In this document: one piece after another, positions 35,488-44,391 of the stretch | Layout of the letters: each line of letters begins with the position of its first letter | Position numbering within the stretch: the stretch's first letter is position 1 | NCBI RefSeq assembly: GCF_029625905.1 | Contig: NZ_JARTLM010000011.1 | Location: forward strand, 29,739-93,738 | DNA length: 64,000 nucleotides | Direction: 5' to 3' | From: Hydrogenovibrio sp. 3SP14C1 | GTDB taxonomy: Bacteria; Pseudomonadota; Gammaproteobacteria; Thiomicrospirales; Thiomicrospiraceae | Notes under the pieces: generated by a model | What the model was told of the DNA's origin: nothing | Databases searched by the model: none | Seen by the model: only the letters and a program-made list of their open reading frames with translations | Program-made: the position numbers and the translations under genes

Positions 35488-36693
35488 TTACTGTCCTTCT
35501 TTAGCGTTTGAGGTTGCTTTTTGTTTGGATGCAGGCGCACCGATAATAGCCGCTTTTACGCCTGGTCGAATATATTGCAATCCTTTGGTAATGACTTTAT
35601 CCCCCGCCTTGAGGCCTTGCGTAATGATCCACTTATCTTCGTAAAGCCCTTTTTCCTTGACGGGGTTAACGGTGACAATACCTTCAGAATTCAGCGTCAT
35701 CACAAAGGCGTTGCCCACTGCGTCACGTTGCAAAGCTAAACTTGGAATTAGAAAAACATTTTTTTGATAATCGATGATAATGCTGCCATGCAAAAACATT
35801 CCGGGTAATAACATCGCATCTGGGTTCGGGAATTCAGTTCTTAAGATGATAGAGTCGGTTGATCGGTTAACTTCAAACTCGGAAAGCTGAATTTTGCCAG
35901 TATGTTCGTATTCTGTGCCGTCTTCAAACAAAATATGTGGTTCATGTTGTGCCAGTTTTTGATTCTCTTTTGTCGTCATGGCTTTTCTTAAGGTCATGGC
36001 GTAATTAGACGGCACAGAAAAATCGACATAAATCGGATCTAACTGCTGGATCGTCGCTAGTATATTGGCTTGATTCGTTGTAACCAGCGCGCCTTTGGTA
36101 ACGGTAGAGCGACCAATTTGACCACTGATGGGGGCTTTTATTTGGGTGCGTTCAAGATTGATAGAGGCGGTTTTTAAAGCAGCCTGGTTGGCTTCTAGAT
36201 TGGCTTTCGCTTCTCTTAACGAGGCTTTTGCATCATCCAGTACCTGCTCACTGACGGCATTGATTTTAACCAAACGTTCATTTCGCTTTACTTTAATTTG
36301 GGCATTAGTCAAGAGCGCTTTTGATCGAGCAATCGCCGCCTTGGCATTTTCATACAACGCTTGGTAACTGGCATCGTCGAGTTGATAGAGTATGTCGCCT
36401 TTTTTAACCAAAGACCCTTCTTTAAATAATCGTTTGGTAATAATGCCTTCAACTTGAGGGCGAATTTCAGCAACGGCATATGCTTCCGCCCGACCTGTCA
36501 TGGAAAACATTTTAGGTACAGTGGTTTCTTGAACCGTCAGAACGCTCACTTGCGGCATTCTTTTTTGTTTGGCTTGTTGAGGTTTGTCTTCCCCTAGTCC
36601 AAGCATGTCGCAAGCCGTTAAGCTGGAAATAATTCCAATGGTTAAAAGCAATTTGCCAGTCTTTAAAAAAGGAGACGCTAGAAAGCCTTTCAT
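35488..36693 (-). CDS. RND efflux periplasmic adaptor (membrane fusion lipoprotein)
   Basis: AcrA/MexA-like adaptor that links the pump to an outer-membrane channel. I chose the ATG at 36693 (GGAAGG 7 nt upstream). It gives a lipoprotein signal with lipobox L-T-A-C, whereas the longer frame from 36768 would bury the signal. Features: V-x-V-x-T-V-Q-E first strand, G-x-I-x-K-R-L-F-K-E-G-S-L-V-K-K-G-D-x-L-Y lipoyl half-motif, an alpha-helical hairpin (about residues 90-170), a second lipoyl half with A-P-I-S-G-Q-I-G, and a beta-barrel domain. 401 residues. First gene of a two-gene operon. Confidence 0.93.
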   Translation of the reverse strand: MKGFLASPFLKTGKLLLTIGIISSLTACDMLGLGEDKPQQAKQKRMPQVSVLTVQETTVPKMFSMTGRAEAYAVAEIRPQVEGIITKRLFKEGSLVKKGDILYQLDDASYQALYENAKAAIARSKALLTNAQIKVKRNERLVKINAVSEQVLDDAKASLREAKANLEANQAALKTASINLERTQIKAPISGQIGRSTVTKGALVTTNQANILATIQQLDPIYVDFSVPSNYAMTLRKAMTTKENQKLAQHEPHILFEDGTEYEHTGKIQLSEFEVNRSTDSIILRTEFPNPDAMLLPGMFLHGSIIIDYQKNVFLIPSLALQRDAVGNAFVMTLNSEGIVTVNPVKEKGLYEDKWIITQGLKAGDKVITKGLQYIRPGVKAAIIGAPASKQKATSNAKEGQ

Positions 36694-36796
36694 TTGTGTA
36701 CCTTCCATTAATTTAATTTTGTGGTTGAAGGGGGCATTTATGTCTAACGGTATCGAGATGACGGCCAATTCCGACTATTTCAATCGTTAGAGGTTG

Positions 36797-36829
36797 ATTA
36801 TAAATGATAGTGCGTTACTAATATGTAAC
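36797..36829 (-). promoter_or_regulatory. Predicted promoter and operator-like inverted repeat of the RND operon
   Basis: On the minus strand TATAAT (36802-36797) lies about 100 nt before the adaptor start. Upstream, overlapping where a -35 would be, is GTTAC-TAATAT-GTAAC (36814-36829), the kind of site a TetR-type repressor could bind. No regulator gene is adjacent. Confidence 0.35.
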
Positions 36830-36947
36830 ATTTTAGTTTTTTTTGAATAAAATAATCAAGCCTACAAACTGTAAGTTTATTAAATGAGGGGCGAAAAATA
36901 GAAGGGTTAGAGGTTAAATGGTTAACAAAAGAAAGGGGGAGGGCGTT

Positions 36948-36979
36948 ACTAGAAATGGCCAGGCCTGGTCATTTCTAGT
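36948..36979. repeat. 32-nt near-perfect palindrome with CCAGGCCTGG core, after trpS
   Basis: ACTAGAAATGGCCAGG and CCTGGTCATTTCTAGT (one wobble pair), core 36959-36968. It lies just after the trpS stop on the minus strand but has no T run following it in that direction, so it is not a standard intrinsic terminator. Confidence 0.8.
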
Positions 36980-36989
36980 AAAAAGTCAG

Positions 36990-37994
36990 TTACGGTAAAA
37001 CAAACCCAATTGATTCTTGAACGTCGTGTAACGTTTTTTGTGCTTTTTCTTGTGCCTGATGAGCGCCTTTTTTCAGAATCGACTTTAGTTCGGCTTCATC
37101 CGTTCGGATTTCGTGGAATTTATCTTGAATCGGTTTTAGATACTCTACAACTAACTCGCCAAGCTCGACCTTTAAGTGACCGTACATTTTACCTTCGAAA
37201 TGCCCCACCACGTCCTCGATAGACTGACCACTGATAACAGAATAGATCGTAAGTAAGTTCGATACACCGGGTTTATTTTCCACGTCGTAAGAAATCTCTG
37301 AGCCTGAATCTGTCTGGGCTTTTTTGAATTTTTTGATGATGGTTTTTGGGTCGTCCAGTAATCCAATAAAGTTATTTTTGTTTTCATCCGATTTTGACAT
37401 TTTACAGGTTGGGTCTTGTAAGCTCATGATTCGCCCCCCGGAGGTTGCTGGCGGAATGAAAGGCTCTGGCACTTTGAAAATATCACGATCAAAACGGTTG
37501 TTGTAACGCGTTGCAATGTCTCGTGCCAATTCCAGATGTTGTTTTTGATCGGCGCCTACAGGAACCATTTCGGTTTGATATAACAAAATATCGGCTGCCA
37601 TCAAAACAGGGTAGTCAAATAAACCAACGTTGATGTTTTGCGCGTGTTTTTGTGACTTGTCTTTAAATTGCGTCATACGGTTCAGTTCGCCCATGTAGGT
37701 TGAACAATTTAAAATCCAGGCAAGTTCAGCATGAGCAGGCACGTGAGATTGAATAAAAACGGTGCTTTTATCCGGATCAATGCCGCTTGCTAAATATAGT
37801 GCGACAAAGTCCAAGCTGCGTTTTGCCAGTTCTTCTGGAGATTGTTCAACCGTAATGGCGTGCATGTTAACCAGTGAAAACAGACAATCGTAATCATCCT
37901 GCATGTTTACCCAATTTTTGATTGATCCGATATAGTTTCCAATCATTAGGTCGCCAGAGGGTTGAATACCACTGAATAAAGTCGGTTTGCTCAT
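36990..37994 (-). CDS. trpS: Tryptophanyl-tRNA synthetase
   Basis: Class Ic synthetase charging tRNA-Trp. Motifs: [10 protein letters not shown] (the HIGH-type motif, as in bacterial TrpRS) and K-M-S-K-S near residue 197. 334 residues, the usual compact bacterial size. A GGAA ribosome site precedes the ATG. Stands alone on the minus strand, with a 190-nt gap without genes before the rhodanese gene. Confidence 0.97.
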   Translation of the reverse strand: MSKPTLFSGIQPSGDLMIGNYIGSIKNWVNMQDDYDCLFSLVNMHAITVEQSPEELAKRSLDFVALYLASGIDPDKSTVFIQSHVPAHAELAWILNCSTYMGELNRMTQFKDKSQKHAQNINVGLFDYPVLMAADILLYQTEMVPVGADQKQHLELARDIATRYNNRFDRDIFKVPEPFIPPATSGGRIMSLQDPTCKMSKSDENKNNFIGLLDDPKTIIKKFKKAQTDSGSEISYDVENKPGVSNLLTIYSVISGQSIEDVVGHFEGKMYGHLKVELGELVVEYLKPIQDKFHEIRTDEAELKSILKKGAHQAQEKAQKTLHDVQESIGFVLP

Positions 37995-38187
37995 TGCTGT
38001 TTTCCGTAAGTTAAAAAGATTTAAAGAGTATCAGGCGTATTGAAATAAGCCTTTTAAATTGATTTTAAGCGCGATATTTTCGCATGTTTCAAGCGAAAAA
38101 GCGATAAGAAATAAGGGAGGGAGTGACGCCGCTGGCCTTTGAATTGGCAAGCGACGAATTGTTTTTAAGTTATTTGATTTAACCTGG

Positions 38188-38772
38188 TTACATCGGCGTG
38201 TACACTTGGCTTGGCTTTATTTTCCAGCTCCAAGGCAGGTCATTGTATTTCCAACCGGCTTTTAGGCGATAACCCTTATGGTCACCACTTTTTAGTTTTC
38301 CACCTTCGAATCCGTCAGTCATGATATAAACGTTTTTGTAGCCATATTGATAAAGCATTTTGGCGGCAGGCTGTGCACGGCTAGAACCTGAGCGGCACAT
38401 TAGAACATAGGTGGTGTTTTTGTCAGCACCAAGGTCAAATAGCTTGGCTTCGAACTCAGCAACAAAGTTGTCGTTGACCTTATCAGCGAAGCGAGCTTTT
38501 TTATCATCCATCTTAGTAAAATCGAAATTAACAGAAGGGATCATAATCTGTGCCATAGGGGTATAGCCTACAAATTGCCATTCTTCTGGCGTACGGACGT
38601 CCACCAAAATGACACTTGGGTCTTTTTTCATCATGGCATAGGTTTCTTTAGAATCCGCGTACAGCCCTTGTGGGGTTTGCTTTTTTGGATCCGTTGGCGC
38701 AGGGGAGGCAAAGCTGTTAATCGAAAAGATCAAAGTCAAAGCCGTTACAGAGTGCATAAGTGTTTTTTTCAT
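38188..38772 (-). CDS. Exported rhodanese-domain protein
   Basis: 194 residues with a signal peptide (about residues 1-22, ending F-A-S). Then comes one rhodanese domain with V-D-V-R-T-P-E-E-W and the active-site loop C126-R-S-G-S-S-R132. Rhodaneses carry persulfide sulfur between donors and thiol acceptors. A periplasmic one fits the sulfur-oxidising lifestyle, but donor and acceptor are unknown. The active loop (C-R-x-G-x-x-R) is sulfurtransferase-like. AGGAG ribosome site. Confidence 0.88.
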   Translation of the reverse strand: MKKTLMHSVTALTLIFSINSFASPAPTDPKKQTPQGLYADSKETYAMMKKDPSVILVDVRTPEEWQFVGYTPMAQIMIPSVNFDFTKMDDKKARFADKVNDNFVAEFEAKLFDLGADKNTTYVLMCRSGSSRAQPAAKMLYQYGYKNVYIMTDGFEGGKLKSGDHKGYRLKAGWKYNDLPWSWKIKPSQVYTPM

Positions 38773-39074
38773 TATTATCTCCTGTTGATGTCAAAAAACA
38801 GTTAAGTAATTTACCTTAGTTTATAAGAAAACAATAATATAAAGTTTGAATTGAGTGATAAGTTCATCTTATTGATAATGATAGAAAAAAATTATTGGTT
38901 TATAGGTCGGTAATGAGAAGAGGTTTAAAGGTGGTTATGAATGAAAACAGACAATATCAACCAGGTTTTGTTGAAATATGACGTATATTGGACGTTATTC
39001 TTCGCTTCTGATTGCAGTCTGGTGAAAAGTCGTTAAAATGTTTGCTTTAACCATACGAACCTTTCTTAATACAT
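38773..39074. other. Divergent intergenic region, rhodanese / pcnB
   Basis: About 300 nt, strongly A/T-rich. It contains a short inverted repeat ATAAG-TTCAT-CTTAT (38859-38873) and the predicted pcnB promoter. No convincing small gene. Confidence 0.5.
39012..39039 (+). promoter_or_regulatory. Predicted promoter of pcnB operon
   Basis: TTGCAG (39012-39017), a 16-nt spacer and TAAAAT (39034-39039), 36 nt before the pcnB start. Confidence 0.45.
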
Positions 39075-40529
39075 ATGCAACGATTTTTTAATAAAGTTAA
39101 ATCTTTTTTCTCTTCGGATTCTAATAGCACTTCTAACCATTTTTCAGAACCCCCGGTATTAAAAGTTGTTGAACGCAAACAACACGGCATTTCACGTCGT
39201 CAAATCGATAAAGAAGCTTTGGATGTTTTATATGGCCTGAAAAGAGCCGGTTATGATGCTTATTTAGTCGGCGGTGGGGTACGAGATATTTTGCTGGGGT
39301 TGGAGCCTAAAGATTTTGACGTGGTCACAAATGCGGAACCTGAGCAGATTAAAGGGGTTTTTAAAAGTCGTTGTCGCTTGATTGGTCGTCGCTTTCGTTT
39401 AGCGCATGTCTATTTTGGTCGTAATGTGGTTGAGGTCGCAACCTTTCGAGGTGATGGCGATGGGAAAAAGACAGCCGGCAGAAACCGCAAGCAAGTCAAT
39501 CATACCCGTGCAGTGGATGATACAGGGCGATTGGTTCGAGATAATGTCTATGGCAGCATCGAAGAAGATGTTTGGCGCCGTGACTTTACCATTAACAGTT
39601 TGTATTACAATATTCGTGACTTCTCCGTGTTGGATTATTCAGGCGGAATGGAAGATATCGAGAAAGGGCAGTTACGTTTAATTGGTGACCCTGAAATGCG
39701 TTACCGCGAAGATCCGGTGCGGATGATTCGTGCTATTCGATTTGCCGCCAAGCTTGGTTTTGAAATTGAACCAAATACCAAGGCCCCAATCTATGAATTG
39801 GCGCATCTTTTAAAAGATGTTTCCCATGCCCGTATGTTTGAAGAAGTGCTGAAATTGTTCCACAGCGGCGTTGCAATAGAAGTGTTTGAAAAACTGAGAC
39901 ACTTTGGTCTGTTTACGTTTTTGTTCCCACAAACGCATCACCTTTTGTCGATGGAGTCTGAAGGGTTCCCAAGAATGCTGGTGATTGAAGCATTAAAGAG
40001 TACCGATGCCAGAATACAAGCCAATAAAGGGGTGAACCCTTCATTCTTGTTTGCTGCCATGCTCTGGGAGCCAATGTTGCAACGCATGGAACAACATTTG
40101 GCTGAAGATTACACTCGGCAAGATGCGATGTTTGCATCTGCGAATGATGTCATTGATCAGCAAATTTATTCGACGTCAATTCCTAAACGTTTTACTGCTC
40201 AAATCAAAGATATTTGGAGCTTGCAATTTCGTTTGTTGAACCGTCAGGGGAATCGTCCACAAAAACTTTTTGAACACCCTCGTTTTAGAGCTGCTTATGA
40301 CTTTATGGGTGTTCGCGTCGCAGCTGGAGATGATTCGGTTAAAGAGGTGTTTGACTGGTGGACTGAATATCAGACACTCGACAGTGTTCAGCAAGTCGCT
40401 TTTGCCAATGATATTAAAAAAAATCAGTCCGGGCGTCGTCGTCCAAGACGAAACCGTAATCCGTATCGTAAACGCAGTAATCAAAACCCAAATAAAGCGT
40501 CAGAATCCAGCTCAGCTTCTAACGATTAA
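39075..40529 (+). CDS. pcnB: Poly(A) polymerase I
   Basis: Adds 3' poly(A) tails that promote RNA decay. Class II nucleotidyltransferase: L-V-G-G-G-V-R-D-I-L-L-G and the catalytic D-F-D-V-V-T, then R-R-F-R-L-A-H-V and the R-E-D-P-V-R-M-I-R-A-I-R-F-A-A motif. The C-terminal tail is very basic (R-R-R-P-R-R-N-R-N and more), which is typical of PcnB and separates it from CCA-adding enzymes. 484 residues. First gene of the pcnB-folK-panB-panC cluster, an arrangement common in gammaproteobacteria. Confidence 0.96.
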   Translation: MQRFFNKVKSFFSSDSNSTSNHFSEPPVLKVVERKQHGISRRQIDKEALDVLYGLKRAGYDAYLVGGGVRDILLGLEPKDFDVVTNAEPEQIKGVFKSRCRLIGRRFRLAHVYFGRNVVEVATFRGDGDGKKTAGRNRKQVNHTRAVDDTGRLVRDNVYGSIEEDVWRRDFTINSLYYNIRDFSVLDYSGGMEDIEKGQLRLIGDPEMRYREDPVRMIRAIRFAAKLGFEIEPNTKAPIYELAHLLKDVSHARMFEEVLKLFHSGVAIEVFEKLRHFGLFTFLFPQTHHLLSMESEGFPRMLVIEALKSTDARIQANKGVNPSFLFAAMLWEPMLQRMEQHLAEDYTRQDAMFASANDVIDQQIYSTSIPKRFTAQIKDIWSLQFRLLNRQGNRPQKLFEHPRFRAAYDFMGVRVAAGDDSVKEVFDWWTEYQTLDSVQQVAFANDIKKNQSGRRRPRRNRNPYRKRSNQNPNKASESSSASND

Positions 40530-40539
40530 ATCGGTTGAT

Positions 40540-41043
40540 ATGAAAGTATGGCAAGAGGTGTATATTGGATTGGGAAGTAATCTTTCTGATCCTAAAATGC
40601 AGGTGTTAAAAGCGCTAGACTCATTAAAAGACTTGCCAAACACTCAGTGGGTCTCTCATTCCAGCTTGTATTCTTCTCGACCGCAAGGCCCACAGGATCA
40701 ACCTGATTTTGTGAATGCTGTTGCTTTATTGAAGACGCAATTAAGCCCAATTGAATTACTGGATCGTTTGCAGGCGTTTGAAACGTCTCAAGGCAAAGTC
40801 AAAAAACGTCACTGGGGTGAGCGTTTAATTGACTTAGATATTTTGTTGTATGGTCATGAAACCCTTCATACGGAACGTTTAATTATTCCGCATCCTTTTA
40901 TGATAGAAAGAGATTTTGTGCTTTTGCCAATGGCTGAAATTTCGCCTGATTTAATCTTGCCAAACCATTCTAGAATAAAGGATTTAATCTCGGAATTGCC
41001 GGAAGGGTTTATAATGACTGATAGAAAAGTAGAGAAGAGTTGA
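40540..41043 (+). CDS. folK: 2-amino-4-hydroxy-6-hydroxymethyldihydropteridine pyrophosphokinase
   Basis: Transfers pyrophosphate from ATP to the pterin in folate synthesis. I chose the ATG at 40540, ten nt after the pcnB stop. The open frame extends back inside pcnB to 40270, but the folK homology starts with V-Y-I-G-L-G-S-N-L. Motifs: [16 protein letters not shown] and [11 protein letters not shown] with the Mg-binding aspartates. 167 residues. It leads directly into panB (5-nt gap). Confidence 0.94.
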   Translation: MKVWQEVYIGLGSNLSDPKMQVLKALDSLKDLPNTQWVSHSSLYSSRPQGPQDQPDFVNAVALLKTQLSPIELLDRLQAFETSQGKVKKRHWGERLIDLDILLYGHETLHTERLIIPHPFMIERDFVLLPMAEISPDLILPNHSRIKDLISELPEGFIMTDRKVEKS

Positions 41044-41048
41044 AAGAG

Positions 41049-41837
41049 ATGATGACGTTAACAAAACTTCATAAAATGAAACAAGCGGGAGAGAAAATCG
41101 CTTGTTTAACCGCCTATGAAGCCAGTCAAGCATATTGGGCTGTCGAAGCAGGGGTTGATGTCATTCTGGTAGGGGATTCTTTAGGCATGGTGGTGCAAGG
41201 CCACCAAAATACCTTACCCGTCACGTTGAATGACATGGTTTATCATACGCAAATGGTGCAAAGAAAAAATCACCAGGCCTGGTGTATTGCAGATATTCCT
41301 TTTATGTCAGATATGGATTTATCAACGGTCTTAGATGCTGCTGCTCGATTGATGAAGGAAAGCCAGGCGAATATGGTGAAGCTAGAAGGTGGGAAAAGGG
41401 TGGTTGAAATGGTTCAAGCACTTTCCGACTTAGGTGTACCTGTTTGTGGTCACTTGGGGTTGCTGCCTCAGTCAGTACAGAAGAAAGGCTATCAAGTTGC
41501 CGGAAAAGAAGCTGAATCAGCTGCAAGATTACTGGACGAAGCGGAAATGTTAGAAAACGCCGGTGCGGATATGCTGGTGTTGGAGTGTGTGCCTGCAGCG
41601 TTAGCGAAACAAATTACACAAAAGCTATCGATTCCAGTGATTGGGATTGGCGCAGGGCATGAAACCGATGGTCAGGTGCTTGTTTTGCATGATGTGCTTG
41701 GTTTAACGATTGGTAAGGCGCCGAAATTTTCAAAGAATTTTTTGTCTGAAGCCGATTCGATTCAAACGGCTTTATTGCAATATGTTGCAGATGTCAAAAA
41801 TGTTCGATTTCCTGCCATTGAGCACTGTGTAGGATAA
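41049..41837 (+). CDS. panB: 3-methyl-2-oxobutanoate hydroxymethyltransferase
   Basis: First step of pantothenate synthesis: makes ketopantoate from alpha-ketoisovalerate and methylene-tetrahydrofolate. TIM barrel with [17 protein letters not shown] and G-H-L-G-L-L-P-Q-S. The start may be ATG 41049 or 41052, or TTG 41040 (overlapping the folK stop). 263 residues. An exact CCAGGCCTGG lies inside, and panC follows 4 nt after the stop. Confidence 0.95.
   Translation: MMTLTKLHKMKQAGEKIACLTAYEASQAYWAVEAGVDVILVGDSLGMVVQGHQNTLPVTLNDMVYHTQMVQRKNHQAWCIADIPFMSDMDLSTVLDAAARLMKESQANMVKLEGGKRVVEMVQALSDLGVPVCGHLGLLPQSVQKKGYQVAGKEAESAARLLDEAEMLENAGADMLVLECVPAALAKQITQKLSIPVIGIGAGHETDGQVLVLHDVLGLTIGKAPKFSKNFLSEADSIQTALLQYVADVKNVRFPAIEHCVG
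41273..41282. repeat. Iterated palindrome CCAGGCCTGG, inside panB
   Basis: Exact copy within a 14-nt perfect palindrome (CA on the left, TG on the right). In frame encodes Q-A-W. Confidence 0.9.
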
Positions 41838-41841
41838 AAAT

Positions 41842-42693
41842 ATGGATGTATTGGAGTCGGTTGATGCCTTGCGCTCAAGTGTTCAAAAATGGCGTGAAGC
41901 TGGTTTAACCATTGGGTTTGTACCAACAATGGGAAATCTTCACGCCGGACACTTAAGTCTGGTTGAAGAGGCTCGACAAAAAAGCGATAAAGTCATTGTC
42001 AGCGTATTTGTGAACCCGCTCCAGTTTGGCCCGAATGAGGATTTTAATCGGTATCCGAGAACATTTGAGGCTGATAAAAGCTTACTTCAGCAATATCAAG
42101 CAGATGCTATTTTCTGTCCATCTGTGGATGAAATGTATCCCCATGGACAAACACAAACCCTGGTGACTGCACCTGAAAAAATGACTGGGATTTTAGAAGG
42201 TGACAAACGCCCTGGCCATTTTGATGGGGTGACTACCGTGGTGGCGAAATTGTTTAATATGGTTCAACCGGATATTGCCGTTTTTGGTCAAAAAGACTTT
42301 CAGCAGTTTGCGGTGTTGCAACAAATGGTTGAAGATTTAGCCATGCCGATAACATTGATTCGTGCCCCTATTGTGCGGAATAAAGCTGGCTTAGCACTTA
42401 GTTCACGCAACCAATACCTAACAGAATCACAACGATTAATCGCGCCTAAGCTTTTTGTTGCGCTACAATCAGTTGAGATGGCGATTCAGTCTGGTAACCG
42501 AAATTACGAATCTTTGTGTCAGTCAGCTGTTCAACAAGTGATATCTGATGGATTTGATTCGGTTGATTATATACAGGTTTTAAATTCGGTTTCTTTAGAA
42601 AATCCCGGGGTAGAGGATAAGTCGCTGGTTGTTTTGGCCGCCGCAAAACTGGGAAATACACGTTTGTTAGATAATATTTTAGTCATTATGTGA
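41842..42693 (+). CDS. panC: Pantothenate synthetase
   Basis: Joins pantoate and beta-alanine with ATP. Nucleotidyltransferase fold with P-T-M-G-N-L-H-A-G-H (HIGH-type), V-F-V-N-P-L-Q-F-G-P-N-E-D, F-G-Q-K-D-F-Q-Q and L-S-S-R-N-Q-Y-L. 283 residues, as in E. coli. With panB upstream and panD 1.7 kb away it completes the pantothenate route from ketoisovalerate and aspartate. Confidence 0.97.
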   Translation: MDVLESVDALRSSVQKWREAGLTIGFVPTMGNLHAGHLSLVEEARQKSDKVIVSVFVNPLQFGPNEDFNRYPRTFEADKSLLQQYQADAIFCPSVDEMYPHGQTQTLVTAPEKMTGILEGDKRPGHFDGVTTVVAKLFNMVQPDIAVFGQKDFQQFAVLQQMVEDLAMPITLIRAPIVRNKAGLALSSRNQYLTESQRLIAPKLFVALQSVEMAIQSGNRNYESLCQSAVQQVISDGFDSVDYIQVLNSVSLENPGVEDKSLVVLAAAKLGNTRLLDNILVIM

Positions 42694-42726
42694 TTTAGGT
42701 TGGCAAAGTTTGCATAAAGACCAAAT

Positions 42727-42752
42727 AAAAATAGCCAGACCTGGCTGTTATT
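42727..42752 (+). terminator. Weak hairpin with variant core CCAGACCTGG after panC
   Basis: AAAATAGCCAG / CTGGCTGTT with core CCAGACCTGG (42735-42744). The T run is short, so it may only partly separate panC from motA. The variant is the reverse complement of the one at 647. Confidence 0.55.
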
Positions 42753-42775
42753 GAAGTAGGTATGAATTTTACGTC

Positions 42776-43543
42776 ATGAGCTTTTCAACGTTTATTGGAT
42801 TATTCCTTGGGATCTCTATTGTCATTTCTGCGATGTCGATGGGATCTTCTATTCTTATTTTTGTGAACCTTCCCGGCCTGATGATCGTTATTGGTGGTAC
42901 GGTTGCGGCGACGATGATTCGGTATTCTCTTAAAGAAGCTATTCACGCTATTGGGATGTCTTTTCGCGTTCTTTTACCTTCAAATGATATTAAAGATAAA
43001 AACGAACTGGTTGATTTAACAGAAGATTTATTAAGACTGTCCCGAAAAGACGGTTTTTTGGTATTGGATAAATACGAAGTGAATCATGATTTTTATCGGC
43101 ATGGTGTTCGAATGCTGGTAGACGGGTATTCCAAAGAGGTGATTAAACGCTCTTTAATGGAAGAAAATAAAATATTTGTAGAGCGCGCAACAACCAGTGC
43201 CGGGGTGTTTGCTTCAATTGGCGGCGCGGCGCCTGCGTTTGGCATGATTGGGACTTTGGTAGGCTTGATTCAGATGCTGTCTAACTTATCTGATCCGAGT
43301 TCGATTGGTCCAGCAATGGCGGTTGCTATGCTGACGACATTGTATGGTGCCATGATTGCCAATTTGTTTGCTTTGCCAATGGCCGATAAGATTAACACTT
43401 GGGTGCAAGAAGAGTCTGTGCGTCAATTCATGATTATTGAAGGGTTGATGGCAATAAGTGAAGGGCGTAACCCTGGTATGATGCGTGAATTGTTGTCTCC
43501 TTATCTGGAAAATAAACCTTCATCTGAAGAAGTGATTGCCTGA
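42776..43543 (+). CDS. motA: Flagellar motor stator protein MotA/PomA
   Basis: A 255-residue inner-membrane protein with four membrane segments (two N-terminal, two around residues 145-205) and the MotA/TolQ/ExbB motif G-A-A-P-A-F-G-M-I-G-T-L-V-G-L-I. The cytoplasmic loop between helices 2 and 3 contacts the rotor. It resembles PomA-type stators (often Na+-driven), but the coupling ion cannot be decided from sequence by eye. The stop overlaps the motB start by one base. Confidence 0.92.
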   Translation: MSFSTFIGLFLGISIVISAMSMGSSILIFVNLPGLMIVIGGTVAATMIRYSLKEAIHAIGMSFRVLLPSNDIKDKNELVDLTEDLLRLSRKDGFLVLDKYEVNHDFYRHGVRMLVDGYSKEVIKRSLMEENKIFVERATTSAGVFASIGGAAPAFGMIGTLVGLIQMLSNLSDPSSIGPAMAVAMLTTLYGAMIANLFALPMADKINTWVQEESVRQFMIIEGLMAISEGRNPGMMRELLSPYLENKPSSEEVIA

Positions 43544-44325
43544 TGGTCAAGAAGTCTGACGATTGTCCTACCTGGTTAGCGACCTTTGCAGATTTAATGT
43601 CATTGTTGATGGCTGTTTTTGTTTTATTATTTGCCATGTCCACTCTGGATGCTAAGAAATATGAAGGGATTGTCGAATCACTGACCAATACACTTGGACA
43701 TGGTTCTGGATTGAATCAAGTTCAGTTGGAGTATTTCAAAAAAACAGAACGAATTAATCCTATTCCATCAGAACAGGCTAAGCCAGAACTGAGTTCAAAT
43801 CTAAATCAGAATTCGGATTCAAAACCTTTGCCTGAAAAGCTTAAGCCTTTGTATGAAAGCATTGCGAAAACCTATGAACGGTCTCAACATGACAGTAATA
43901 TCGAAGTGACGATCGATGAAGACCGGCAACAAGTTAAAGTGTCTTTTCCCGAACGAATTTCATTTCCGACCGGCGAGGCGGATCTAAAGCCCGGCTTTGC
44001 AGCGCAACTTCAAAAGTTAAAAAAACATATTGATAACACGCTTTTGGTCAAGGCAATTGGACATACTGATAAACGACCGATTAGCAGTGGTCGTTTTAAG
44101 TCGAACTGGGAGTTATCCAGTGCGAGAGCTGCTGCCGTCATTCAGCAGCTCATCGACGATCGCATTATCACACCTGACCAGGCTCAAGTGATAGGGGTGG
44201 CAGATACTCATCCAGTTGATGATCGAGACACTGAAGCGGCTTATGCTTTAAATCGTCGTGTAGAGATTATTTTGATTCCTCATACGCATCAGCATATCAA
44301 GGGTCAGAAGATTGAAATAGAATAA
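43543..44325 (+). CDS. motB: Flagellar motor stator protein MotB/PomB
   Basis: Ion-binding, wall-anchored stator half, 260 residues. Short cytoplasmic N-terminus, one helix with the ion-carrying aspartate D17 in F-A-D-L-M-S-L-L-M-A, a periplasmic linker, and a C-terminal OmpA-like domain (G-H-T-D-K-R-P near residue 170; N-R-R-V-E-I). It is translationally coupled to motA (ATG overlaps TGA). No other flagellar gene is in the window. Confidence 0.93.
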   Translation: MVKKSDDCPTWLATFADLMSLLMAVFVLLFAMSTLDAKKYEGIVESLTNTLGHGSGLNQVQLEYFKKTERINPIPSEQAKPELSSNLNQNSDSKPLPEKLKPLYESIAKTYERSQHDSNIEVTIDEDRQQVKVSFPERISFPTGEADLKPGFAAQLQKLKKHIDNTLLVKAIGHTDKRPISSGRFKSNWELSSARAAAVIQQLIDDRIITPDQAQVIGVADTHPVDDRDTEAAYALNRRVEIILIPHTHQHIKGQKIEIE

Positions 44326-44348
44326 TAATACGAGTGCTTACAAAAGAA

Positions 44349-44372
44349 AAAGCCCAATCAAAATTGGGCTTT
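44349..44372. terminator. Bidirectional terminator between motB and panD
   Basis: AAAGCCCAAT, loop CAAA, ATTGGGCTTT: a perfect stem with A run on one side and T run on the other, between convergent genes. Confidence 0.88.
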
Positions 44373-44391
44373 AAAATGATGAGGGGTAATA

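Noticed and set aside
36694-36768. Longer N-terminus of the RND adaptor
   Set aside because: It would place residues before a clear lipoprotein signal; the ATG at 36693 has a strong ribosome site.
40270-40539. Longer folK frame reaching back into pcnB
   Set aside because: The extra part overlaps pcnB in another frame and has no similarity to HPPK; the ATG at 40540 begins the conserved domain.
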